A DNA stretch of 64,000 bases, from assembly GCF_023631325.1 (NCBI RefSeq), contig NZ_JALQDG010000011.1, positions 124,001 to 188,000 on the forward strand. Direction: 5' to 3'. Of the stretch, positions 25,737 to 36,783 are shown one piece after another (positions within the stretch are counted from its first letter, which is position 1; each line of letters opens with the position of its first letter). The notes under the pieces are model-generated. The model ran no database searches and was not told the DNA's origin. It saw only the letters and a program-made list of their open reading frames with translations. The stretch is from Caballeronia sp. INDeC2 (GTDB lineage: Bacteria; Pseudomonadota; Gammaproteobacteria; Burkholderiales; Burkholderiaceae). Both the position numbers and the translations under genes were made by a program.

Positions 25737-28093
25737 TCGACGGCCTGAAGCTTCGCGACCGACAGCGCGAGCCACTTCTCGCCGTGGCGCTTGAAGCGCA
25801 CTTGCGCGCGCGCGTCGCCGCCGGAGCCTTCGAGCGCCGTCACCGTGCCCTCGCCGAACTTCGTGTGGAACACGGCCTGGCCGACCTTGAAGCCGGACTC
25901 GGCCGCGCGCTGCTCGTTCGCGAACGCAGGCAGCGTGGCGCTCGTCTGACTGCCGCCGTAGGTGGACCCGCCGCGCTCCTGCCCGGGACGCGCGAACCAG
26001 TCGCGGCCCCAGCCGGCGTTGTCCGCGCGACCGCCCCAGCGCGCACCCGGTTCGACCTTCGGCGTGAGCCACTTGAGCGAGCCTTCGGGCAACTCATCGA
26101 AGAAGCGCGAGCGGATGTTGTAGCGCGTCTGGCCGTGCAGCATGCGGCTCTGCGCGAACGACAGATAGAGCCGCTCCTTCGCCCGCGTGATCGCCACGTA
26201 CATGAGACGCCGCTCTTCCTCCAGCCCGTCAGATTCCTGCGCGCTGTTCTCGTGCGGGAACAAGCCCTCTTCCAGCCCGGTGATGAACACCGCCGTGAAT
26301 TCGAGGCCCTTCGCCGCGTGCACGGTCATCAGTTGCACTGCGTCCTGGCCGGCCTGCGCCTGGTTGTCTCCCGCTTCGAGCGATGCGTGCGACAGGAAAC
26401 CGGCGAGCGGCGTCATCGTGTCGGGATTCTGCGCGGGATCGGCGATGCCGGGCGCGTCGAGCACTTCGATCTCGCCGTCCTCGCTGACGATCTCCGGCAC
26501 AGCCGTAGCGCCCGGACGCAGCGGAATCGAGCGCGCGGGCGTGTCGAGCCCGTAACCTTCCTCGCTGACGAATGCAGCCGCCGCGTTCACGAGTTCCTGC
26601 AAGTTCTCGAGACGATCCTGACCTTCGCGCTCGGTTTCGTAGAACGCGGCGAGGCCGCTCGCGCGCACGACGTATTCGACCGTTTCCGGCAGGCTCATCT
26701 GCTGCGTTTCGGCGCGCATCTTTGCGATGAGCGTCGCGAACGCGCCGAGGCTCGAGCCGGCCTTCCCGGCGACATAGGGCACGGCGGCGGCCATCGAACA
26801 GTTATAGAGACGCGCGGCGTCGGCGAGTTGCTCGATGGAACGCGCACCGATGCCGCGCGTCGGGAAATTGACGACGCGCGCGAACGCCGTGTCGTCGTTC
26901 GGGTTGTCGATCAGACGCAGATACGCGAGCGCATGCTTCACTTCCTGGCGCTCGAAAAAGCGCAGGCCGCCATACACGCGATACGGAATGCCCGCGTTCA
27001 CGAGCGTGTGCTCGATGGTCCGCGACTGCGCGTTGCTGCGATAAAGCACCGCGACCTCGCCGCGCGACACGCCCGTATTGATGAGCGCCTTGATCTCCTC
27101 GACGATCCAGCCCGCTTCCTGCGAATCCGTTGCGGCTTCGTAGATGCGCACCGGCTCGCCGTGGCCCGCGTCGGTGCGCAGATTCTTGCCGAGCCGCCGC
27201 GCGTTGTTCGCGATCAGATAGTTCGCCGTGTCGAGAATATGGCCGTGCGAGCGGTAGTTCTGCTCCAGCTTGATGAGATTGCGCACGCGGAACTCGCGCT
27301 CGAAGTCGTGCATGTTGCCGACGTTCGCGCCGCGAAATGCGTAGATCGACTGGTCGTCGTCGCCGACCGCGAAGATCGCGTTGTGCTCGCCTGCGAGCTG
27401 TTTCAGCCACGCGTATTGCAGCTTGTTCGTGTCCTGGAATTCGTCGACGAGAATGTTGCGAAAGCGCGCCTGATAGTGCGCGCGCAGCGGCGGATTGTGC
27501 GCGAGCAGCTCATGACAGCGCAGCAGCAGCTCCGGAAAATCGACGACGCCCTCGCGCTGGCATTGCTGATCGTAGGCTTCGTAGAGCTCGACGAACTTGC
27601 GATTGAACGCGTCGGTGGCGTCCACGTCTTTCGGACGCAGGCCCTGCTCTTTCGCGTTGTTGATGAAGTACTGCAGGTTCTTCGCCGGATACTTTTCGTC
27701 GTCGACGTTCAGGCCCTTCATCAGACGCTTGATGGCCGAAAGCTGATCGGCGGTATCGAGGATCTGGAAGGTCTGCGGCAGGCCGGCGTCGCGGTAATGC
27801 GCGCGCAGCATGCGGTTGCACAGGCCGTGAAAGGTGCCGATCCACATGCCGCGCGTGTCGATCGGCAAAAGCGCGGAGAGGCGCGCCATCATTTCGCGCG
27901 CCGCCTTGTTCGTGAAGGTGACGGCCAGCACGGTCGGCGGCGACGCATAGCCCTGCTGGATCAGCCATGCGATGCGCGTGATGAGCACGCGCGTCTTGCC
28001 GCTGCCGGCGCCCGCGAGAATGAGCGCGGGCTCGTTCGGCAGCGTCACGGCGGCGAGTTGTTCGGGGTTGAGGTTCGCGAGCAGGTCGGGCAT
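25733..28093 (-). CDS. uvrD: DNA helicase II, UvrD/Rep superfamily 1
   Basis: A 786-residue 3'-5' DNA helicase for nucleotide-excision and mismatch repair. The SF1 motifs are in order: ALILAGAGSGKTRVLITRI (I), VLAVTFTNKAA (Ia), ILVDEFQDTN (II), FAVGDDDQSIYAFRGA (III), LEQNYRSHGHILDTAN (IV), VQLMTVHAAKGLEFTAVFI (V) and EEERRLMYVAITRAKERLYLS (VI). The C-terminus ends with a Tudor-like segment GQAVFHTKFGEGTVTALEG, characteristic of UvrD/PcrA. ATG at 28093 (MPDLLANLNPEQ) is the family start. The nucleosidase gene follows with an ATGA overlap. Confidence 0.93.
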   Translation of the reverse strand: MPDLLANLNPEQLAAVTLPNEPALILAGAGSGKTRVLITRIAWLIQQGYASPPTVLAVTFTNKAAREMMARLSALLPIDTRGMWIGTFHGLCNRMLRAHYRDAGLPQTFQILDTADQLSAIKRLMKGLNVDDEKYPAKNLQYFINNAKEQGLRPKDVDATDAFNRKFVELYEAYDQQCQREGVVDFPELLLRCHELLAHNPPLRAHYQARFRNILVDEFQDTNKLQYAWLKQLAGEHNAIFAVGDDDQSIYAFRGANVGNMHDFEREFRVRNLIKLEQNYRSHGHILDTANYLIANNARRLGKNLRTDAGHGEPVRIYEAATDSQEAGWIVEEIKALINTGVSRGEVAVLYRSNAQSRTIEHTLVNAGIPYRVYGGLRFFERQEVKHALAYLRLIDNPNDDTAFARVVNFPTRGIGARSIEQLADAARLYNCSMAAAVPYVAGKAGSSLGAFATLIAKMRAETQQMSLPETVEYVVRASGLAAFYETEREGQDRLENLQELVNAAAAFVSEEGYGLDTPARSIPLRPGATAVPEIVSEDGEIEVLDAPGIADPAQNPDTMTPLAGFLSHASLEAGDNQAQAGQDAVQLMTVHAAKGLEFTAVFITGLEEGLFPHENSAQESDGLEEERRLMYVAITRAKERLYLSFAQSRMLHGQTRYNIRSRFFDELPEGSLKWLTPKVEPGARWGGRADNAGWGRDWFARPGQERGGSTYGGSQTSATLPAFANEQRAAESGFKVGQAVFHTKFGEGTVTALEGSGGDARAQVRFKRHGEKWLALSVAKLQAVE

Positions 28094-28289
28094 GGGGAAA
28101 GTGCAGCGGCAGAAGAGCGGGCCAGAAATAATTCTGGCGACGGGCCGGTCATTATAAGACCGCGCCGATGGAGCCGCCGGCCGCCGCAACGCCCCTGCCG
28201 ACGGGCCGAATTCGTCCGACGGCCCGCGCGGAACCTTATAATTGGAGATTCCCCCGCATTTTTTCACGCATCTCTCGGCAGATTCCACA

Positions 28290-31157
<2,868 letters not shown>

Positions 31158-31235
31158 ATTGGGGGTTCGAATCATTTATCGATCCGTTCCGGTTGTCTCG
31201 ACGTTTCAATGATTTAAGAGGATCAGGGTCATCAC

Positions 31236-32117
31236 ATGCTAAAAGTTACCAAAGCGGTTTTCCCCGTCGCAGGTCTGGGCACGCGGTTCCTACCCGCGAC
31301 CAAGGCAAGCCCGAAGGAAATGCTGCCAGTCGTGGACAAGCCGCTGATTCAGTACGCGGTCGAGGAAGCGATGGCGGCCGGCATTACCGAAATGATCTTC
31401 GTGACCGGCCGCAGCAAGCGCGCCATCGAAGACCATTTCGACAAGTCCTACGAGATCGAAGCGGAACTCGAAGCGCGCGGCAAGGACAAGCTGCTCGAGC
31501 TCGTGCGCAGCATCAAGCCGAGCCACGTGGACTGCTTCTACGTGCGTCAGGCCGAAGCGCTCGGTCTCGGGCACGCGGTGCTCTGCGCTGAAAAGCTCGT
31601 CGGCGACAATCCGTTCGCCGTGATCCTCGCGGACGACTTGCTGTACGGCAAGCCGCCCGTGATGACGCAGATGATCGAAGTGTTCGACCACTATCACAGC
31701 TCGGTGATTGGCGTCGAAGAGATTCCGGCTCAGGATTCGAAGTCCTACGGCGTCATCGACGGCAAGGAGTGGGAAGACAACATCTTCAAGCTCGCGGGCA
31801 TCGTCGAGAAGCCGGAACCGGCCGTGGCGCCGTCGAACCTGGGCGTGGTCGGCCGTTACGTGCTGAAGCCGCGCATCTTCGATCACATTCGCGCGCTGAA
31901 GCCGGGCGCGGGCGGCGAGCTGCAACTGACGGACGCGATTCAATCCCTGCTTTCGGACGAGCAAGTGCTCGCGTACAAGTACCACGGCACCCGTTTCGAC
32001 TGCGGCAGCAAGCTGGGCTATCTGAAGGCCACGGTGGAATTCGCGCTGCGTCATCCGGAAGTGAAGGCGGACTTCGAAGAGTACCTGCGCAACCTCGCGC
32101 CGATTCTCGAAGGCTGA
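31236..32117 (+). CDS. galU: UTP-glucose-1-phosphate uridylyltransferase
   Basis: A 293-residue nucleotidyltransferase that makes UDP-glucose for exopolysaccharide and LPS. Motifs: AVFPVAGLGTRFLPATKASPKEMLPVVDKPLIQY (shown here only as the known N-terminal signature; key residues G-x-G-T-R-F-L-P and the catalytic K-P-L), QAEALGLGHAV, and FAVILADDLL with the metal-binding Asp. Length is standard. An AGGATCAGGG-like site precedes the ATG. A strong hairpin terminator follows at 32141-32178. Confidence 0.95.
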   Translation: MLKVTKAVFPVAGLGTRFLPATKASPKEMLPVVDKPLIQYAVEEAMAAGITEMIFVTGRSKRAIEDHFDKSYEIEAELEARGKDKLLELVRSIKPSHVDCFYVRQAEALGLGHAVLCAEKLVGDNPFAVILADDLLYGKPPVMTQMIEVFDHYHSSVIGVEEIPAQDSKSYGVIDGKEWEDNIFKLAGIVEKPEPAVAPSNLGVVGRYVLKPRIFDHIRALKPGAGGELQLTDAIQSLLSDEQVLAYKYHGTRFDCGSKLGYLKATVEFALRHPEVKADFEEYLRNLAPILEG

Positions 32118-32140
32118 AGCACTGGCCGATCCGGCTGAAA

Positions 32141-32178
32141 AAAATGCCCGTCACCTGCGTGACGGGCATTTTGTTTTT
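32141..32178. terminator. Intrinsic terminator, probably bidirectional
   Basis: A 14-bp perfect stem (AAAATGCCCGTCAC with GTGACGGGCATTTT) and a 4-base loop CTGC, preceded by an A run and followed by TTGTTTTT. It lies between convergent galU (+) and the TusA-like gene (-) and can terminate both. Confidence 0.9.
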
Positions 32179-32197
32179 GGGCGCCTGCTTGCGTCTT

Positions 32198-32425
32198 TCA
32201 ACGCCGGCGCATCAGAAAGATGAACGTCTTGTCCTGCGCCGAAGACTCGACGATCTCGTTGCCGGTCTGCTTGGCGAACGCCGCGAAATCGCGCTGCGAT
32301 CCCGGGTCGGTTGCGAGCACTTTCAGAATCTGACCGCTCGTCATGTCGGCGAGCGCTTTCTTCGCCCGCAGAATCGGCAACGGACAGTTGAGCCCGCGCG
32401 CGTCGACTTCCTTGTGAACTTCCAT
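32198..32425 (-). CDS. TusA/SirA-like sulfur carrier family protein
   Basis: A 75-residue protein of the SirA/YedF/TusA family. The start EVDARGLNCPLPILRAKKAL contains the signature CPxP with the active-site Cys at residue 14, and the two-layer alpha/beta fold is complete (QILKVLATDPGSQRDFAAFAKQTG). TusA proper relays sulfur for tRNA thiolation; members lacking that context may have other sulfur-transfer roles. It stands alone, convergent to galU, so the exact partner is unknown. Confidence 0.88.
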   Translation of the reverse strand: MEVHKEVDARGLNCPLPILRAKKALADMTSGQILKVLATDPGSQRDFAAFAKQTGNEIVESSAQDKTFIFLMRRR

Positions 32426-32489
32426 CGCGATTGAACCTTTCTTTGCCTGGGGGTGAGCGCTCGGTGAAGGTTCGATTCTAGCGCAGCAG

Positions 32490-33506
32490 TCACAACTCTA
32501 CCGGCCGCCCGCTTTCATAAGCCTGTCGCATCGCGATGCCGATACGCGTCGCTTCCCTCGCGTCGTCCAGCGTAAGCCCGGTCGGTTTCCCATCCTTCAG
32601 CCACGCCACGAACGCCTGCGCCTCGCGCAAGAACGCATCCTCGAAGCGCTCGAAGAACGTCGGCGTGCAGGCATTGCGCATGCCGTGCGCATCCGCAATT
32701 TCAACGCGGTTCGCGCGCGGATTGCGCCCCACCGACAGCGCGCCCGCCGTGCCGATCACTTCCGTCTGCGTGTCGTGCCCATGCGCCATCGTGCGCGATG
32801 CGTACAGCACCGCAAGCCGCCCGTCGTCGAACTCGATCGTGCCCACGCCATTGTCGATGTCGCCGCACTCGCGCAAGCCGTCGTGAATCGCGATGGTACC
32901 GCTCGCATACACGCGTCGCGCGCGCGGATTGCCGAGCAGCCAGCGCGCGAGATCGATGTCGTGCACGCTGCAATCGAGAAAGAGCCCGCCCGATGTCGGC
33001 GCGAATCGCACGAAGAAGCCGTCGGGATCGTTCTTGTCGCAAGTCTGCGAGCGCACCATGAAGGGCCGGCCGATCGCGCCTTTCGCGATGCCGTCGAACG
33101 CATCGCGATAGCTGGCATCGAAGCGTCGCACAAAGCCGATCATCACATGCAGATGCGGATGACGCGCATGCTCTTCGAGCACGGCATCGCATTCGGCGAG
33201 ATCGAGCGACAGCGGCTTCTCGCAGAACACATGCTTGCCCGCGCGCAACGCGGCGATGATCTGCCGCGCGTGCAGCGATGTCGGCGTGACGAGCCACACG
33301 GCATCGATGGAAGCATCCGCGAGCAGTTCGTCGAAGTTCGCGTACAGAGACGACTCGGGCAACGACGCCTCCGCCCACGCGCGCTCTTCCTTTTCCGGGC
33401 TGCACGCCGCGACGAGTCTCGCGCCCGGCACGTGCCACGCGAGATTTTCCGCATGCCGGCGCCCGAGCCGCCCCAGTCCGACGATACCGACGCGCAACGG
33501 ATTCAT
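32490..33506 (-). CDS. Gfo/Idh/MocA family oxidoreductase (inositol dehydrogenase-like)
   Basis: A 338-residue NAD-dependent dehydrogenase: N-terminal Rossmann fold (VGIVGLGRLGRRHAENLA), the hallmark CEKPLSLDL with catalytic Lys, and the C-terminal dehydrogenase fold with SGGLFLDCSVHDIDLARWLL bearing the D-x(3)-H-D motif. It follows the other Gfo/Idh/MocA gene with an ATGA overlap and lies in the iol cluster, so a scyllo- or myo-inositol dehydrogenase, or a related cyclitol/sugar dehydrogenase, is inferred. It is clearly paralogous to, but divergent from, 33503-34507. Confidence 0.85.
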   Translation of the reverse strand: MNPLRVGIVGLGRLGRRHAENLAWHVPGARLVAACSPEKEERAWAEASLPESSLYANFDELLADASIDAVWLVTPTSLHARQIIAALRAGKHVFCEKPLSLDLAECDAVLEEHARHPHLHVMIGFVRRFDASYRDAFDGIAKGAIGRPFMVRSQTCDKNDPDGFFVRFAPTSGGLFLDCSVHDIDLARWLLGNPRARRVYASGTIAIHDGLRECGDIDNGVGTIEFDDGRLAVLYASRTMAHGHDTQTEVIGTAGALSVGRNPRANRVEIADAHGMRNACTPTFFERFEDAFLREAQAFVAWLKDGKPTGLTLDDAREATRIGIAMRQAYESGRPVEL

Positions 33507-34507
33507 GCGACGTTCTCCCCGAGCCTCACGATGCGCTTCTCGCGCCACGACAACGTCGCGGCTTCGGCCAGTTCCAGCGCCTTCAATCCGTCCGCGACCG
33601 TGGTGCGCACCGGCTTGCCCGTCTCGACCGCATCGAAGAAATGCGCGATTTCCGCCGCGTACGCCGCGCGATAGCGCTCCAGAAAGAACGCCTCGGGTTT
33701 GTCGCTCGACACCGCCGTCGACGTATAAGCGGTGACTTCGGTCGGCCGCACGTTGCCCGCTTGCAGCATGCCGGCGCTGCCGAGCAATTCGAAGCGCTGA
33801 TCGTAGCCATACGCCGCGCGCCGCGCCGTGTTGATCTGGCACAGCCGCCCGCGCTTCGTGCGGATCGTCACCGCCGTCGAATCGATGTCGCCCGCATCGG
33901 CGATGGCCGGATCGCTCAGGCAACTGCCCGTGGCGTGCAGCGTGTCGGCTTCGTCGTCGAGAATCCAGCGGAAGATGTCGAAATCGTGGATCAGCATGTC
34001 CTTGAAGATGCCGCCCGAATGTTTGATGTACTCGACGGGCGGCGCGCCCGGATCGCGGCTTGTCACGATCAGCATCTCCGGTTCGCCGATCTCGCCCGCA
34101 TCGATGCGCGCCTTCAGCGCCGAAAAGCTCGGATCGAAGCGGCGCTGAAAGCCGATCATGCAGACGACGCCCGCTTTCTCGACGGCGTCGGCGCATGCAC
34201 GCGCTCGCTCGATCGCGAGATCGACGGGCTTCTCGCAGAACACATGCTTCTTCTGCGCCGCCGACGCCAGTATCAGATCCGCGTGCGTATCAGTGCTCGA
34301 ACACACGACGGTCGCGCCGATGGACGCATCGCCCATTGCGCCGTCGACATCGGCGACCTGCGCGCCATATGAAGCTGCCAACGCCGAAGCCGCGTCACGG
34401 TTCACATCGACGACGTATTTCAAACGCACGCCCGGCTGCCGCGCGAGATTGGCCGCGTGAATCTTGCCGATGCGTCCTGCCCCGAACACCGCCACATCAA
34501 TCGTCAT
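33503..34507 (-). CDS. iolG: Myo-inositol 2-dehydrogenase (Gfo/Idh/MocA family)
   Basis: A 334-residue NAD-dependent dehydrogenase that would oxidise myo-inositol to scyllo-inosose, the first catabolic step. Motifs: VAVFGAGRIGKIHAANLA, FCEKPVDLAIE, then IKHSGGIFKDMLIHDFDIFRW with the catalytic D-x(3)-H-D of inositol dehydrogenases. ATG 34507 overlaps the 3' end of the iolR-type gene by 11 bases, and its stop overlaps the next dehydrogenase as ATGA. The order regulator-iolG-dehydrogenase, divergent from the transporter and iolCDEB, supports the assignment. Confidence 0.9.
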   Translation of the reverse strand: MTIDVAVFGAGRIGKIHAANLARQPGVRLKYVVDVNRDAASALAASYGAQVADVDGAMGDASIGATVVCSSTDTHADLILASAAQKKHVFCEKPVDLAIERARACADAVEKAGVVCMIGFQRRFDPSFSALKARIDAGEIGEPEMLIVTSRDPGAPPVEYIKHSGGIFKDMLIHDFDIFRWILDDEADTLHATGSCLSDPAIADAGDIDSTAVTIRTKRGRLCQINTARRAAYGYDQRFELLGSAGMLQAGNVRPTEVTAYTSTAVSSDKPEAFFLERYRAAYAAEIAHFFDAVETGKPVRTTVADGLKALELAEAATLSWREKRIVRLGENVA

Positions 34508-35375
34508 AGCCACCTGTCTCCTTGGATTCCTCGACATTCAACTCCAGCCGGTACGCGAGCGCGATGAACAACGCCTGGCACAGGCAAATGGTGCTCGTGA
34601 GCGAACGGAACGCGAACGCGCTGCCTTCCTTCACGAACAGACTCGCGCTCGCATGTCGCGCGAGCGGCGAAAGCTGGCTATCGGTGATGACGAGGGTCTT
34701 CGCGCCGTGATGCTGCGCGGCGCGCACGCAATATTGCGTCTCCTTGCCGTAGGGCGCGAAGCTGATCGCGACCACCACGTCCCCCTTCTTCACGCTGCGG
34801 ACCTGCTCGCGGAACATGCCGCCGAAGCCTGATATCAGATGCACGCGCTTCTTCGTGTGCTGCAATGCATAGACGATGTAGCTCGCCACCGCGAACGACC
34901 GGCGCACGCCGATCACGTAGATGTTCTCGGCCTGCGAGAGCATGTCGACGGCGGCTTCGAACTGCTCGTCGTCGAGGCCAGCTTCGAGCTCGTCGAGACC
35001 CGCGCGGCTCGCCGCGATGAATTCGCGCGCCACCGACAGCCCCGACGCCTCGCCCGCCTTCTCGTCGATGAGCTTGCGGATACGCTGCTGATAGCTCTGC
35101 TGCGAGCCGCCCGCGCCCGTGTAGGCCTGTCTGAACACGGCCTGCAAGTCGGAGAAGCCGGAAAAGCCGAAGCGCTGCGCGAAACGCACGACCGCCGACG
35201 CGTGTACGCCGCACGCATTCGCAATATCGCTCGTGCGATCCATCATCACGCTTGGCCGATGCTGCTCGATATAAGTCGCGACGCTCTTCAACTGGCGCGG
35301 CAGGGAGTCGTAGGCGTCGGTGATCCGCTGCATGAGTTCGTCGACGCTTTGTACGTCGGTGCTGGCGTCATCCAT
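34497..35375 (-). CDS. iolR: MurR/RpiR-family regulator, probable inositol repressor IolR
   Basis: A 292-residue regulator. The N-terminal HTH_6 domain (about residues 15-90) shows MMDRTSDIANACGVHASAVVRFAQRFGFSGFSDLQ, given here as the domain rather than as a single motif: key helix VHASAVVRFAQRFGFSGF. The C-terminal SIS domain (about 130-270) has IYVIGVRRSFAVASYI and VVVAISFAPYGKETQYC, which bind phosphosugars. ATG at 35375 was taken; a GTG lies one codon upstream. A TATAAT box at 35413-35408 and a GGAA-N6-TTCC site at 35433-35446 lie just upstream, which suggests autorepression and control of the divergent transport operon. Confidence 0.88.
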   Translation of the reverse strand: MDDASTDVQSVDELMQRITDAYDSLPRQLKSVATYIEQHRPSVMMDRTSDIANACGVHASAVVRFAQRFGFSGFSDLQAVFRQAYTGAGGSQQSYQQRIRKLIDEKAGEASGLSVAREFIAASRAGLDELEAGLDDEQFEAAVDMLSQAENIYVIGVRRSFAVASYIVYALQHTKKRVHLISGFGGMFREQVRSVKKGDVVVAISFAPYGKETQYCVRAAQHHGAKTLVITDSQLSPLARHASASLFVKEGSAFAFRSLTSTICLCQALFIALAYRLELNVEESKETGGYDD

Positions 35376-35407
35376 CACAGGCTCTTTCGATGTTCGTTGT
35401 AGGACCG

Positions 35408-35413
35408 ATTATA
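35408..35413 (-). promoter_or_regulatory. -10 box of the iolR promoter
   Basis: On the minus strand the sequence is a perfect TATAAT, 33 bases before the ATG at 35375. The GGAA-N6-TTCC palindrome at 35433-35446 covers the expected -35 position. Confidence 0.6.
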
Positions 35414-35432
35414 GGAAGGCGGCCCGCAAATT

Positions 35433-35446
35433 GGAACGTATTTTCC
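35433..35446. promoter_or_regulatory. Putative IolR operator (GGAA-N6-TTCC)
   Basis: GGAA-CGTATT-TTCC in the 201-base divergent region between iolR and the inositol-binding-protein gene. This spacing and sequence match the recognition motif reported for the RpiR-type IolR of rhizobia (known from family literature, recalled and not looked up). It overlaps the -35 region of the iolR promoter. Confidence 0.7.
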
Positions 35447-35576
35447 ATTTGCCGCACCAATAAAATATCTATTGCAGAGCTCCTGAAACTGACCTACTCT
35501 TGGTCCTGAGCACGGCACATCAAAAAGTCGGCTCGCGAGACATCACACCAAACAACAACCGAGATAGGTGGAGACA

Positions 35577-36629
35577 ATGACCATTTGCAACGGTCGGGCC
35601 GCGCTGCGCGCGCTGGTGGCTGCTGCTGCGTTGTGCAGCGCAACGTTGATGGCGGCGAGTCCCGCTCAGGCGGCGCCGGACGCGAAGTTCGTGCTGATCA
35701 GCCACGCGCCGGATTCGGATTCCTGGTGGAACACCATCAAGAACGCGATCAAGCAGGCGGACGAAGACTTCAACGTGCAGACGGACTATCGCAATCCGCC
35801 CAACGGCGATATCGCGGACATGTCGCGTCTGATCGAGCAGGCCGCCGCGCGCAACTACGACGGCGTCATCACTACCATCGCCGACTTCGACGTGCTGAAG
35901 AGTTCGCTCAACAAGGTCACCGCGAAGAAGATTCCGCTCGTGACGATCAACTCCGGCACCGAAGAACAGAGCGCGCAACTGGGCGCGATCATGCACGTCG
36001 GCCAGCCGGAATATGTCGCCGGCAAAGCGGCGGGAGAAAAGGCGAAGGCCGCGGGCGTGAAGTCGTTTCTGTGCGTGAATCACATCGCGACCAACACGGT
36101 TTCGTTCGATCGATGCAAGGGCTTCGCCGATGCGCTCGGCATCGACTACAAGGCCTCGACGATCGATTCGGGACAAGACCCGACCGAGATTCAATCGAAG
36201 GTATCGGCGTATCTGCGCAATCATCCGGACACGGGCGCGATCCTCACGCTCGGACCGACGCCCGCTTCCGCGACGCTCAAGGCAGTCGCGCAAATGGGTC
36301 TGCAAAACAAGATCTATTTCGTGACCTTCGACTTCTCCGACGACATCGCGAAGGCGATCAAGGACGGCACGATCAAGTTCGCGATCGATCAGCAGCCGTA
36401 TCTGCAAGGCTATATCCCGGTGGCTGTGCTCGCGATCGTGCACAAGGAGCACACCACCGATCCGGCGAAGATCCGTCAGATTCTCGAAGCGAATCCGAAG
36501 TTCAAGGCGCGCCTCGCAACCTACGGATTGGAACCGTCCTATGGTCCCAAGAACATTCGTTCGGGACCGGGCTTCATCACCAAAGAAAATCTCGACAAGG
36601 TCGTGAAGTACGCCGGTCAATATCGTTGA
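35577..36629 (+). CDS. Inositol/sugar ABC transporter periplasmic binding protein
   Basis: A 350-residue type I periplasmic binding protein of the ribose-binding (PF13407) class. The signal peptide runs to about residue 34 (LVAAAALCSATLMAASPAQAAPD region, cleavage at AQA). The first strand KFVLISHAPDSDSWWNTIKNAI and NYDGVITTIADFDVL, VTINSGTE, and AILTLGPTPASATLKAV are typical. ATG 35577 with a GGTGGAG site is preferred to GTG 35568. It heads the iol transport operon; myo-inositol as ligand is inferred from the cluster. Two hairpins follow before the permease gene, suggesting it is made in excess. Confidence 0.9.
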   Translation: MTICNGRAALRALVAAAALCSATLMAASPAQAAPDAKFVLISHAPDSDSWWNTIKNAIKQADEDFNVQTDYRNPPNGDIADMSRLIEQAAARNYDGVITTIADFDVLKSSLNKVTAKKIPLVTINSGTEEQSAQLGAIMHVGQPEYVAGKAAGEKAKAAGVKSFLCVNHIATNTVSFDRCKGFADALGIDYKASTIDSGQDPTEIQSKVSAYLRNHPDTGAILTLGPTPASATLKAVAQMGLQNKIYFVTFDFSDDIAKAIKDGTIKFAIDQQPYLQGYIPVAVLAIVHKEHTTDPAKIRQILEANPKFKARLATYGLEPSYGPKNIRSGPGFITKENLDKVVKYAGQYR

Positions 36630-36647
36630 AACCGGCATGACCTTCTT

Positions 36648-36686
36648 CGGGCGGCTTCGGTAAGCCACGAACCGCCCGCTTTTCTC
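36648..36686 (+). terminator. Terminator-like hairpin after the binding-protein gene
   Basis: A 7-bp GC stem (CGGGCGG with CCGCCCG) and a 17-base loop, followed by CTTTTCTC. It may partially terminate transcription after the binding-protein gene. Confidence 0.5.
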
Positions 36687-36695
36687 AAGTCCATT

Positions 36696-36735
36696 GTGTC
36701 TTTACCGCGTCCGTTCACGGACGCGGTAAAGACAC
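36696..36735. repeat. 18-bp perfect inverted repeat (hairpin) inside the transport operon
   Basis: Left arm GTGTCTTTACCGCGTCCG (36696-36713), loop TTCA, right arm the exact complement (36718-36735). No T run follows. It lies 48 bases before the permease ATG and could be an mRNA-stabilising or processing hairpin or a protein-binding palindrome. Confidence 0.85.
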
Positions 36736-36783
36736 GCGCATCGCGACTGGACTGTACTTCGTATCGAGTCTCAAGGAGCCATC

